DNA of 64,000 nucleotides from Isoetes taiwanensis (Eukaryota > Streptophyta > Lycopodiopsida > Isoetales > Isoetaceae), in contig JAJEKV010000197.1 of assembly GCA_021234155.1 (NCBI GenBank), positions 295,568 to 359,567 on the forward strand. Direction: 5' to 3'. Both the position numbers and the translations under genes were made by a program. The notes below the pieces were generated by a model, which saw only the letters and a program-made list of their open reading frames with translations, ran no database searches and was not told where the DNA came from. This document shows positions 34,277-45,429 of the stretch, in pieces; position 1 is the first letter of the stretch, and each line of letters begins with the position of its first letter.

Positions 34277-34416
34277 TGTTTGTCTGGGAACATCAGATTG
34301 AAAGTTTATAAGTCCTGCTAGGCCTACAACATTGGCATATATCTATCCTAGTATCTTGTCCTTTCTCATCCCCATCACTTAAGATATATCAGTCAACAAC
34401 AAGTACAGTTTCCCAC

Positions 34417-34986
34417 CTACGTGGATGGGATATGCTTCTGATAACCCCCAAATAACTTCTTCTCGTAAACCTCCTCTTCCAACACCTCCTCAATCTTTTT
34501 ATTTTTTAATAGGAGCTTCTCTTCCTCAAGATCCTCTTCTACTGGTAAAACATGATATTCTATCAGAGCGACTTGCATATTTGAAGAAGACTCGGCAACT
34601 TGGTTTGTCTTACTGTAAATCATCTATGTGCTTAAAATAATATCTAGACTGTAAAAACTTTCTTTGCCTTCTTGCCTACACAATTCTGCAGGTAGCCTCT
34701 TCAAAAACCTCCTAATCCGATCTTGATCAGGCTTCAAAAACATCTTAAGTAAAGCTTGCATGCTCAACGAAGGCAAACCAGTAACAGGACAGTGTTTCAC
34801 GTCAGGTCCATCTCCAACCATGAAGCTATGAAGAATGCCCCCATATGCATCGGTAAACCTGTTACATTCTGCCATAATATCTATTGTCAGACCAAAATTA
34901 TTGTATACAGTAGTTGCAGCAACTGGCTCTTGTATCTCCTTCTCAAATTTGACGAAAATCCCGTTCTTTCTCAATTGTTTTGTCAT
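34417..34986 (-). pseudogene. Unrecognised protein fragments (adjacent frames)
   Basis: The frame 34986-34624 (120 codons) includes FGLTIDIMAECNRFTDAYGG and KHCPVTGLPSLSMQALLKMF. It stops directly before the frame 34623-34417, a Glu/Lys-rich helical piece (EEDLEEEKLLLKNKKIEEVL) that may be a coiled coil. Composition and codon texture look like real, recently coding sequence. No family is recognised. Confidence 0.45.
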
Positions 34987-35141
34987 ACCATATGCTAAAA
35001 GACTGCCATGCTTTATCTCATCTCCTCATTACCATTCTTGTTGAGCAGCACCTCATTTTGTGTACTTTGAAGGTGAGCGCCTTAGTAGTGGCTTGATATG
35101 CAAGACCAACACTTCGAACACGCGATAAATAAAGGACCTAA

Positions 35142-35570
35142 TTCGCACCGTGATCACGACGCAGAAACAGCAGTGTTATATTTTATGATTTACACAATTT
35201 TGCACCATGGCTATGGTGCGAAAAGAAAACTTCCATATTTTTTTATTTTATACATAATTTCGCACCCGTGGCTACGGTGCGAAAACAAACAATATTTTTA
35301 TTTTTTATGTTATACACTGATTCACACCGTGACTATGATGCGAAAGCAAACCTTTCATACCTAAAATACACAATTTCGCTTCGTGGTTATGGTGTGAAAA
35401 CAATACCCTCATATTCTATGTTATACAATGATTCGCACCATGGCCATGGTGCAAAAACAACACTTTCATATTTTATGATCTCCACAATTTCGCACCGTGG
35501 CTATGGTGCGAAAATGATGCTTTAGTATTGTATGGTCTACACAAATTCGCACAGTGGCTACACTAATTTC
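35142..35570. repeat. Palindromic-repeat cluster 3, tandem about 58-bp unit
   Basis: About eight head-to-tail units of 53-63 bp. Each unit has a palindrome (arms TTTCGCACC and GGTGCGAAA around GTGGCTAT in the best copy, at 35488-35515), then an AT-rich spacer ending in a TTATACA/TTTACACA word. Compensating differences keep many arms paired. It is a minisatellite whose unit can fold into a hairpin. It lies between coding pieces of the unknown cassette. Confidence 0.85.
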
Positions 35571-35689
35571 TACAACACAATGTATTCAAGTTTTATATCT
35601 CCAATTAATCATCACTTATATTTATATTACATAGATTCATATGCAGATAATATTTTTGATGGCATGCATGACCCCAATTTATAGCATTC

Positions 35690-36703
35690 TTCTATGCGCT
35701 TTCCCACCTTCTGGCCGTCCAGCATAAAATGGAGGAAAAATTAAGTCTGTCTCAAACTCCAATTGCCGCTGGACATCGAACAGAGACCACTCGCTCTCCA
35801 CTCTAAGACTTTTGAATAGCTGATTATCCTTATGAATATTTAAGTCTATGACAATGGAATGAGTGCCATCATTGTCATCTTGCTCTACCGGAATCTAGAC
35901 ATACTTTCTTCCTTCACGAACATTTCACCATCTTCTATATTTAAAAGTGACATACAATGTTTGGCTTCGAATGCAATATCTGAATCGAACCGTGTTTTGA
36001 CTTATCCTGAATTCAGTAGATTCAGCTCCATAATGAAGTTGAACCTTCCACATATCATGTTCAAACAGAATATGAACACAGCGTGTCAAATTGGCTTCAC
36101 CGCATGTTGTCAGGAAAGATAGTGAAGTTTGTGACGGCCTCCTAGGATTTGACAACATCATTTCACTGCACTACCTTTTTCTGCATTTCTTGACATGCCT
36201 TGGGTTTCTTCAGGCATGATCTACCATGATCATTTCGATCATCGTCAACTACCATAAGATCCTTGTAAGCTTCCCAAATACCAGATGAGATCTCTTTTGG
36301 AGGAGGCAAAAACCTCTTAGCCTTTGGACCAACCATAGTGGGTTTTAGGGGAGCTTTGTCTGATACTTTTGGATCTTGAAATATTTGCAGTGCCCGCCAT
36401 GAAGTCCCACATTATATAGCAGCTTTTCAACCTCATGCATGGCAGCTGCCCTAGAGCTTTGGGGTGATTTATTCCAAGCAAACAGGATACTCATGTAAAG
36501 CATCTTGTCAATGATTCTCAAGAAAGCATGAAGGGTGCATATATGTACTCTTTTTAACGGAATTGGCAGAATTGGCATCAAGTTAGCATCCTTTTCTCTA
36601 TTTGGTGGCTCATCTTGGGCACAGTCTAGGGTCCTCTTGCCCAATCCATCTGAATCTTTTCTCATGTAGGGTAAGGACAAGCATGAGTAGTTTTACTAGC
36701 ACC
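35690..36703 (-). pseudogene. Unknown transposase-like protein, downstream half
   Basis: Minus-strand frames in shifting phases read as one decayed protein. 36680-36345 contains IPLKRVHICTLHAFLRIIDK and VEKLLYNVGLHGGHCKYF. Then comes a piece with GPKAKRFLPPPKEISSGIWE, then 36161-35925 with ANLTRCVHILFEHDMWKVQL, then about 35910-35690 with LEFETDLIFPPFYAGRPEGG. From memory, the first part resembles uncharacterised transposase-like proteins common in animal genomes, where a conserved (D)xLHxxLRI-type segment follows a Cys-rich site. That is weak. The upstream half lies at 48156-48750, beyond the LTR insertion. Confidence 0.45.
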
Positions 36704-36708
36704 ATGCT

Positions 36709-39617
36709 TGTAACGGACCTGACCACTTAATGGTTCAGTATACGCATTTGTGTATGGTACGTATATGAGTTGTATATGTACTTGTGGCATGCATGCAGCA
36801 TGGGCTCATGTAAACAAAGGGTTTACAAAATAAGGCAATTTTGGGAAAGAGGGCTTTTTGCAAACGTGAAGCTATGAAGCTATGGGAAGGCAGGAGCTTG
36901 GAAGGATTGCACCGGGAGGATTGTTGAAGAAAGGACATTGGAGCTTGGAGACTGCATCAGATCTTCTCTTATCAGGTGGGGTTTGGTTTCAATTGATGGA
37001 ATTCCATGCAATTGCATATGCTGGCAGGGTTAGAGATTTATAAGGCTCTCTGTGGTTGGTAAGGACTCTAAAAGTTATTATTCTATAAAGCTTTATCATG
37101 AATTCATCCGAGGAAAAGGTTTAAGCTTGTGTTAATAAAACTTTGAAGGCCAATATATGGAATCGGAATTGCAAGAGGGCATGGCAAAACAAAGTCAAAA
37201 TTGCCGGAGATAACAAGATTTTACGAATATAATGTTAATTTGGTTGAATCGGGGACATGAATGATTCAATTGCTTCTAACAGCCGATTTGGGAAATTACA
37301 AAGTGCCGATTTACCTTGATCAATCCTTTGCGCCGGAACCGAACTGATGAATCGTAGGCTTGTTGCTTTGTTAGCTGGTTGGTTGAGGCAAGAAATATTG
37401 AATCAGGCTTGGAGAAGAAGGATTGGGGCCTCGGAAAAAATGGTCCCGAATCATTGAGGATCGGGAGGCAAGAGAGGCATCTTGGAGCCGTCTTAAACTT
37501 TAGATCATGCCGAATTATTGGGTCAGATCAAAGTCATGAGTAGAAAGGGGCCGATTTGGGATGTAAAGTGGGTGTTTTGGCTTGGGGAGGCTTCAATTGG
37601 AGGAATCGATGCCTTTTGGGAGGCGTCCAATATCCAAAATGAAGATGTCCGCGTTTGTTTTGGTCGTTTTGGTTATTTTTGGTTTTGGTTGGTTCTTTGT
37701 TGTTACTTTTTGTTGCATGCCTTAATTAACAATAGTTCAAAGGAAAATGAAAATAATAAAAGCTCAAGGGCTTGGATTGAGGCCCGACTATCCGCAGAGT
37801 ATGCCAGTCCTCTTGGCAAGGAATTTGGATATTTGAACTATGTAAGAACCCGGATTGCTTTAAAAGAACATGTAATAATAAATAAATATAATTAAAGGGT
37901 AATATTGAAAACTCTTGGAGATTGGTATCCCTTGGATCCTAGAAGATGGGGCCTAGGCCTAGAGTTATTAGCATGTGATATAAACAAAGGTCCTATGGAT
38001 TTTTAAGTCTAAAGTCGCGGCAATTGGAGTTTCCATTGCACTAATTAATCACTTAGCTATGGAAGTGGTTTTAATATAAAAATATTAAAATCTTAGCTAG
38101 CAATTGTTAGTGATAAATTAAAAAAGCATGTTGGAACTTTGGAGACCTAGAGAAGTTGGAGCCGAGAGAGAAATATGAAGTATATGGAGGGTCCGATGAG
38201 GCTATGGCATGGAGCATCTTATGGAGCCTTGTATAACCGTAAGTTTTAAGTTGTTGAGCTATATTTTATCGAGGCATCATAGCTAATGGATTATCCTCAT
38301 GGGAGAATGGTTCCGAGGTAAGTTTGCATTGTTTGGAATGTTGTTTTTCCTTGTTCTAAGAAGCATAGATATGGAGATAAATGGTCACTAGAAGATTCTT
38401 AAAAAACGCTGCATTTTATTGTATTGTGTAGTGAATTCACATTGTACTTGATGGATATTGAGTTTATAGAATTTGTCCATTGAATATGAAGAATGAAAGT
38501 TCAATTGTCAAGGAAGATTCAATTCTTCACCATACTTTGCATTGTTTGAAAACCTAGTAAGAGTTTTCCTTGTTTGACAAGATCCCGAAGAACATAGGGA
38601 TGGGAGCTACATGAATGATAGTTAGGCTTTGTGACTTCCTCAACATGTTTGGATCAAGTTAGCTACTTCAACATGGGCAAGTTGTACGGTGCAACATCGG
38701 CAAGAGTATGATCTAGGCACATGTATAGAGAACATTCTAATGAACTTCACATGTCTTGGTCTTGCATGGTCCATTTGTTGTCCGGTATTTTGTTATCTCT
38801 TGGAACCTCCTGGCTCGGGCTTCTAGGTTCTATGGCCTAGGTTGCTCCCAATGCTCATGTTCATCCGTGATTCTCTGTGGGTTCTTGTGCTCTGCGGACA
38901 CCGGGCATAGTTCTCCGGCAGGGGATGCTATGTCACCTCCGTGACTCCATGGTAAGAGGTCCTCCAGCGCCACGTGCCGGGAAGGGTATGCGATACGAGG
39001 TTCACTCCCACCAACTCCGCCAAACGGGCTCTAATGTGAGCCGGCCGGGCATTTCTTTCTAACAGGGCCTCGCATGTAGGTCGGGCCGAGCTTCCCATTG
39101 TCCCTGAGCTATGTGTCATGATGGTTTGGTATTTTTGACTATGTCTTTGCTTCGATGTTCATGTTGATATTTCCTTGATTATGTTGTCATTGTCTTAGCA
39201 CCGTACTCACGTAGGATTTTCCGGCTGTGGTTTATGCTTATCCGAGATTTTGTAGTATTCCATGCATGCAAAGGGCAGCCAAGGATCCCCACTTAGTCAC
39301 GAGGGACTAACCCCCAAAGAATGCATGTGCAAAGGAATGAGCAAGGGATGGCAGCGGTGCAAACAGGATCGTGGTGGAGCCAAGCTCTGGGAGGAATTGT
39401 TCACAATTAGATATTATATTTGTTGAGAATATGGATTCTTTGGATGTTAATAATATCCGATTATATTGAGATCTTAAATATTTGCTTATTTTTTGAGTTT
39501 TGAGCATAAACCCGGGTAAGAGGAAGATTCAATTTTCACCATATCCAATTGTTTGTCACACCAACCTTTAGCATGCAAGCCACAAGATCCCCGATATAGA
39601 GGGTCAACATATATCAC
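36709..39617 (+). repeat. Outer 5' LTR
   Basis: About 2.9 kb, nearly identical at its start to 45430 onward. Followed by TTGGTATCGAGC at 39620-39631, a primer site like that of the other copies but with one base missing. Confidence 0.85.
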
Positions 39618-39926
39618 GCTTGGTATCGAGCAATGTTGACAAAGTTGGCTTGTTGGTTGTGGCATTGTGATGCTAATGGTTTTTCTTTCGTGAGACATCA
39701 TTATCCTCGGGGAGGAACAAGATTCAGAGGGGTTAGCATATAAAGGTGCTAAGCAAGAATTCCCCATGTAAGCATCAAGAGTAGCTTCTTCCCGATGTAG
39801 AGGTACAGTTTTCCTTGTATAGATTTGGTGTATATATGATCATGATAGTTCTAGAGGATTTGACAAGTGTTGCTAAGATCTTTGATCGACCCATGAGGAC
39901 ATGGGTTAATTTTTAGAAGGGGAGAT
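39618..39926 (+). other. Internal segment 1
   Basis: About 310 bp with a degenerate primer-binding site at its left end and AGAAGGGGAGAT as polypurine tract at its right end. It carries a damaged copy of the conserved short peptide region (CATTATCCTCGGGGAGGAAC) and GACCCATGAGGACATGGGTT, which is shared with all related elements. Confidence 0.75.
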
Positions 39927-42658
39927 TGTAACGGACCGCCACCTAATGGTTCAAGATAATGATTTGTGTATGGTACATATATGAGTTGTATATGTACTTG
40001 TGGCATCCATGCAGCATGAGCTCATGTAAACAAAGGGTTTACAAAAAGGCAATGTTGGAAAGAGGGCTTTTGGCAAACGTGGCTTTTTGCAAGAGAAGGA
40101 GCATGAAGGCAGAAGAAGGATCGCGCCGAGAATTGCAGGGATCAAGTGAGGATGCCGAGCTTGAAGAGACTGCATCAAATCTTTTTTCTCGTGGGGGTTT
40201 TGCTGAGTTTTTTATGGATTCAATTGAGTTGCATGAGCTCTTTGTGGGGATGGATAGCTACATGCTTATGCTTTTGGGTCAAGGATTCATTGATCAAGTT
40301 TGTACTTGCTTTGGTAGAGCATGTAAGGCAAATGAATTGCACGTGATTCTCGAATAGGCTGTTTCTTGAGATGTTCCCTTGAAATTGTTGTGAAGAGGCT
40401 GGTTTGCTTACGAAAGAGTCAACTGAAAATTAGTTAACAAGAATGAATCGTGAGCATATGGGCCCTAAGTTGCAAGTGGGCATGGATGATTCACTCCGAA
40501 TTGGTAGAAAACGGCCTGATTTATAAGAGAGCAAGTGCCGCCTTGATTGAATCGTGGATTTATATGGATTCTCTCGCATGGATTAAGAAATATTCAAAGT
40601 GGCTTCAACAACTAAGATTGGAGTAAAAAAAAAAAAATGGTCCGTAATCATTGAGGAGCAGGTCGAAATTGCTTATAGTGGGTCGGTTTTTAGCTTTGGA
40701 AAGTGCCGCTTTGATGCCGCAAAGGCCGCTTTTAAGCATGATTGGTAGTAATTTAGGTGTTTTAGTTCTATGAGAGGCTGCAAAATCCAAGCAAAATCAG
40801 AGCTAAATATCCATAAGAAGGACCGATTTGGGAATCTAAAGGGTCGATTTGGGCATGGTATAGGCCGATTTGGCTGTGGGTCACCAGTGACGAGAATGGG
40901 TGCCAAGAAAATGAACCGAAAGCAGTCTGGCCTTTGTTCGGTTCCTGTAGCTTTTGGAGTTCCTCTTTGCTTGGTTGTTTATATTTGGAATTGATAATTT
41001 GTTGCTTGTTAACAAATGTTATTTTAAGATACATAAAGATGAGAAAGGGAACATGAAAGTATAAGGTGTTGGGATCTAGCAGGCCATCCACCGAGTAAGT
41101 AAAGGCAAGCTTGGGTAAAACAAAGGGACGAAAATATGTAAGAACTTGTATTGCTTCTGAATTTACGTAATAAGGAATAACATGTAATTTAAGACTAATA
41201 AGTCTAGAACTCTTGAAAATTGGTCATTCTTGGCTTCTGTTGGTGAAGGCTGGCCTACAGATCAGTTGACAGAGGTTATATACAGTTACGGTCATGAGAT
41301 CTTATGGACTTTTAAGTTGGAAGTGCGGAATTCCCGTGTTTTACATTAATTGTGCCAATTAAATTAGTAGCTAAGGAAGTTGGTTTTTAATATGGAATAT
41401 TAAAAACCTTAGCTAACAATTGATAAAAGATAAATAAAAGGGTGGAACCTTAAAAGATCATGAGAAGTTGGGCATCGAGAGCTATATGAGACCTATGGAC
41501 TGTCCAGATGAGGCTATGGAGTGGAAGCTAATGGATTATCCTCATGGGAGAATGGTTCTGAGGTAAGTTTGCATTGTTTGGAATGTTGTTTTTCCTTGTT
41601 CAGTGAAGAACATAGGTATGGGAGCTACATCAATGATGGTTAGGCTTGTGACTTCCTCAACATGTTTGGATCAGTAAGCTAGCTACTTCAACATGGGCAA
41701 GTTGTACAGGCAACATCGGCAAGAGTATGATCTAGGCACATGTATAGAGAACATTCTAATGAACTTCACATGTCTTGGTCTTGCATGGTCCATCGCTGTC
41801 CGGGTATTTTGTTATCTCTTGAACCTCCTGGCCTGGACCTCTAGGTTCTGTGGGCCTAGGTTGCTCCCGGCATGCTCATGTTCATCCGCGATTCTCTCGT
41901 GGTTCTTGTGCTCTGGACACCGCATAGTTCTCCTGGCAGGATGCTATGTCACCCTCCGCGGACTCCATGGTAAGAGGTCCTCCAAATGACGCGGGTACGG
42001 GAAGGGTATGCGATACGAGGTTCACCCCACCAACTCCGCCAACGGGCTCTCTAATGTGAGTCGGCGGCATTTCATCGCTAACGTGGCCTCGCATGTAGGT
42101 CGGGCCGAGCTTCCCATTGTCCCGAGCTATGTATCATCATGATGGTTTGGTATTTTTGACTATGTCTTTGCTTCCCGATGTTCATGTTGATATTTCTTTG
42201 GATTATATTGTCATTGTCTTAGCACCGCACTCACGCACGATTTTCCGTCGTCCGTTTTATGCTTATCCGAGATTTCCGTGAGTATTTCCATGCATGCAAA
42301 GGGCGCCTGTGGATCCCCACTTAGTCACGAGGACTAACCCCAAAGGAGTGCATGTGCAAGTGAAAGAGCAAGGCGATGGCACCAGTTGTTGTGGCTCATG
42401 GATGGGCAAGAAGCTTCTAGGATTGAGTTGCTAACATGGATGTCGTAACCATTGAGAATATGGATTTTTGATGTTAATGTTATTTGATTATATTGAGATA
42501 TCAAGTATTTGCTCATTGAGTTTTGAGTGTGCAATTTAGTCGGCAAGAGGAAGATTCAATTCTTCACCATATTCAATTGTTTGTCATACCAACCTAGAAT
42601 TAGCGAGATTGGAAAGATCCCGAAGTTGCTCAGAGGGTCAACTCGGCAGGCTGGCCAC
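39927..42658 (+). repeat. Middle LTR, diverged
   Basis: Starts TGTAACGGACCGCCACCTAATGG and ends GGCTGGCCAC, followed by another TTGGTATCGAGC primer site at 42661-42672. It is clearly related to the outer LTRs but less similar to them than they are to each other, so it comes from a different insertion or an older recombination. Confidence 0.75.
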
Positions 42659-44124
42659 GCTTGGTATCGAGCGCCGAGTTGACCTCCCCGCAACTTTGGG
42701 ATCTTGTCCGACTTTACAACTAGATTTATGCATGTGAATTTAGGTGAAGAATTAAATCTTCCTTTGCAAATTAAATCCACGCTTTAGGCTCAACAAGCAA
42801 CTCGTTCGCATTCAACATATTCACAAGCTTAATATATTCCAAGTTCTAACTGGATAAATCAATAGCGAAATATTTACAATGTGTTATCAATATCCATATA
42901 CAACAACACCGAGCTTAATCAACAAACCGCTAGCTCTAGAACTCAAGCACGATTCCCTACCACATTGCCACCATCAACTTGACCGCCACCATGTGGTTCA
43001 CCGCACATGCACTCACCGGGTTAGTCCTCGACTAAGTGGGGATCCCGTAGTCGCTACATCTGCATATAGGAACACTCACATCTTGATAACATACACATGA
43101 ACAATTCCAAATATACAAGAGACTATGGTGCAAAGGCTAGACAATGACAAGGAAAGAAACATCATAAGCATCGAGCAAAAACACAAAGTCGAGTACCAAA
43201 AGAACATAACAAAGCTCCGGACAATGGGAAGCTCAAATGCCTACATGCAGCCCCAGGCTAGAGAAATGCCCGCCACCACATTCCGAGCCCCGCTGGCGGA
43301 GTTGGTGGGGTGAACCTCAGATGCGATACCCTTCCCACCCCACGCCCCGGGCGCCGAGGACCTCTTACCATGGAGTCACAGGAGTTGACGCATAACCTCA
43401 CCGGAAGCTACGCCCTCGCGAGGAGGCCACGCCCGATGTCACGTAGAGCATAGATACAAAGAACACAGATGACATGAGAATGCCCTTGAACTACCCAGGC
43501 CACCGAACCCGAAGTCCGAATATTCGAGGTTCCAAGTACATACATAATATCAAGAACGACAAAGGGAACAATTCAAAGACCATAACATGTGTGTTCAAGT
43601 AAAGAATTTGCTATAAATGTGCTTAAGATCATACTTTTAGCCCTTTGTCGAGGTTGCCCATACAACCTAACCATGCCGAGGTAGCTAGATCTGATGAAAC
43701 CATAATGACTACTCAAACGTTGATGTAGCGCCGCTCAAACCACCCCCTGTAAGGTCGATGCAAATGACTTCACTTCGCCATATTATTTACTTAGGCTCCC
43801 TTTAGATATGGTTTCAAGGTTTTAATATTTAAAGTTCCACTTTAGCTAATGAATTTATTGGAAACAAGTAATGCGGAGTCTCGTGAATCCACATGCATGC
43901 AAGCTTTAAAATCAAAGTAGGTCTAACCGCTTGTAACTTCCTTCGGCCAACTAGTCCCTAGGCTACTCCAAATTAGGAGCCAAATGTATCAATCGCTATT
44001 AACCTTAGAATTATTAAGCCTCAAGCATGATTATTTCCTAGTTTTCTTAGTTGAATTATCACTCTTCCATAGAATACAAGTTCTTTACCGATTATTACAC
44101 CCTGTGTCTATGGCAATTGGGCCC

Positions 44125-44390
44125 ACTCTCCCACTAGAACTATGCTCGCCCCCCGAGCATCCAAGGCTATACCATGTCACAATGATTACCAAGTCTTTGC
44201 AAATTACCCATGCATATAGGGTTCTCCCATGGAGACTTTTAACTCTTGACCTACTCGATACCAATAACCGTGAGGTTCCTAACCGACATGCCCTTAACCA
44301 ACTGGGCAAAACCGCTTAGACATTTATGAGTAGTCGCTTCTACCCATTTATGCCGGAGAACATTCTAATGAACGCCCATGCACATTCAAG
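44125..44390 (-). mobile_element. TRIM relic related to the complete copy at 52.7 kb
   Basis: On the minus strand it reads ATAAATGGGTAGAAGCGACT, ACTCATAAATGTCTA, GGTTTTGCCCAGTTGGTTAA, GGGCATGTCGGTTAGGAACC, then ATTGGTATCGAGT (primer site), an interior with GGATGCTC and GCGAGCATAGTTCTAGTGG, and AGTGGGAGAG (polypurine) before TGGGCCC. These match the 52.66-53.08 kb TRIM in order. The second LTR is lost or unrecognisable. Confidence 0.7.
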
Positions 44391-44749
44391 GTTCAAATAC
44401 TCGAAAGCAGCTTACCATGGGCCCAAGTATGCCTCCTCCTTCTAAAAATTCAACCCATGTCCTCATGGGTCGATCCTAGAGCCGTCATACTTTATCACAT
44501 ATTTGCAGGGTTCTAGCAATCTAAAGCAAGATACACATACCGCTACAACAATGAGACAAAAGCAAAACCATCATGACCCTTACCCGAATCGTGACTACAC
44601 AAGCTTCTTGCTTCTATCACGGGAGCTTCGCGGCAGACATACAACCATTTGGTGTTATGGAAGATCCATCACCGCGGCAAATGGTTTGGCTTTTACCCAC
44701 TTACTACGCTTTCATGCTGATGATTCTATCATCCGTATCCCATCTTTCC

Positions 44750-44984
44750 TCAGCCGACGCCCTTTGATTCGATCGAGGTTCTCCACGGCCTCGCTTCTAC
44801 CAGCATTTGATATCGATTGATCGCTCGTCCCATGGCACTTCTATCTAGCTGTTGTGGATCCATGGGCATTGAGGAGCTACGTCCCTCAATACTACCAAAT
44901 ACTGGGCAATTGTTTCTTGTGTGGCCTGTTGCCCTACAACGGAAACAACGTGTTGGATTGCGATCATTATCTTCATCAGTAACC
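44750..44984 (-). pseudogene. Gag zinc-knuckle fragment
   Basis: A minus-strand frame of about 77 codons ends at a TGA (44750-44752). It contains the CCHC knuckle CFRCRATGHTRNNC (codons at 44906-44947), which has exact CX2CX4HX4C spacing. This is the nucleic-acid-binding module of LTR retrotransposon Gag. It is the only gag-type sequence found with this LTR superfamily in the window, suggesting that coding relatives exist. It is truncated upstream by the junction with the plus-strand LTR fragment. Confidence 0.8.
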
Positions 44985-45110
44985 TAGCTACTTCAAGAAG
45001 ATTCAATTCTTCACCATATCCAATTGTTTGTCACACCAACCTAGAATTAGCACAGTATTGACAAGATCCCGAGTTGCCTAGAGGGTCAACTCGGCAAAGC
45101 TCGCCCTGAG

Positions 45111-45429
45111 CTTGGTATCAGAGCGTGTTGGATCTTTGGGAGTTAACTTGTCTGATTGTGCCATTGTGATGCTAATGGTTTTTTCTTTCAGAAACATCAG
45201 GAGATGGTATCCTCAGAGGGAGGAACAATATCTAGAGATGGTTAGCAAGAAGGTGCTGAGTAAGAATTCTCAATGTTAGCTATGGAAGCAGCTTTCGACG
45301 ATATTGAGGTACAGATTTTCTTGTATAAGTTTGGAATATACATGATCATGATAGTTGTGATGGATTTGATAAGTGCTTAGATCTGTGATCGGCCCATGAG
45401 GACATGGGTTAATTTTTAGAAGGGGAGAC
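45111..45429 (+). other. Internal segment 2 with intact primer site and short conserved frame
   Basis: CTTGGTATCAGAGC at 45111-45124 is a full initiator-Met primer site. AGAAGGGGAGAC at 45418-45429 is the polypurine tract, directly before TGTAACGG. A plus-strand frame contains RWYPQREEQYLEMVSKKVLS (45191-45250), nearly the same peptide as in the interior at 22.4-22.6 kb. No gag or pol is present. Confidence 0.8.

Larger units (their letters stand above)
42673..44990 (-). mobile_element. Opposite-strand related LTR element fragment (3' LTR and part of the interior)
   Basis: On the minus strand this is a further member of the same superfamily: it shares GGTTAGTCCTCG..ACTAAGTGGGGATCCC, CATGCACTCACC and CCTTTGTCGAGGTTGCCCAT with the LTRs at 19.8-25.1 kb. 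Upstream of its LTR lies AATTTTTAGAAGGAGGAGGC (polypurine-like) and GACCCATGAGGACATGGGTT, then a gag fragment. The 5' LTR is missing. A TRIM-like relic interrupts the LTR at about 44.13-44.39 kb. Confidence 0.7.

Noticed and set aside
35142-35570. CRISPR-like regular repeats with AT-rich spacers
   Set aside because: Units vary in length and sequence, the spacers are related to each other, and the context is a plant genome. It is a minisatellite.
36735-36938. 67-codon ORF identical to the one at 45456-45659
   Set aside because: Identity reflects the two outer LTR copies. The frame lies antisense within LTR sequence and is broken in the middle LTR (39951-40178), so it is not a conserved gene.
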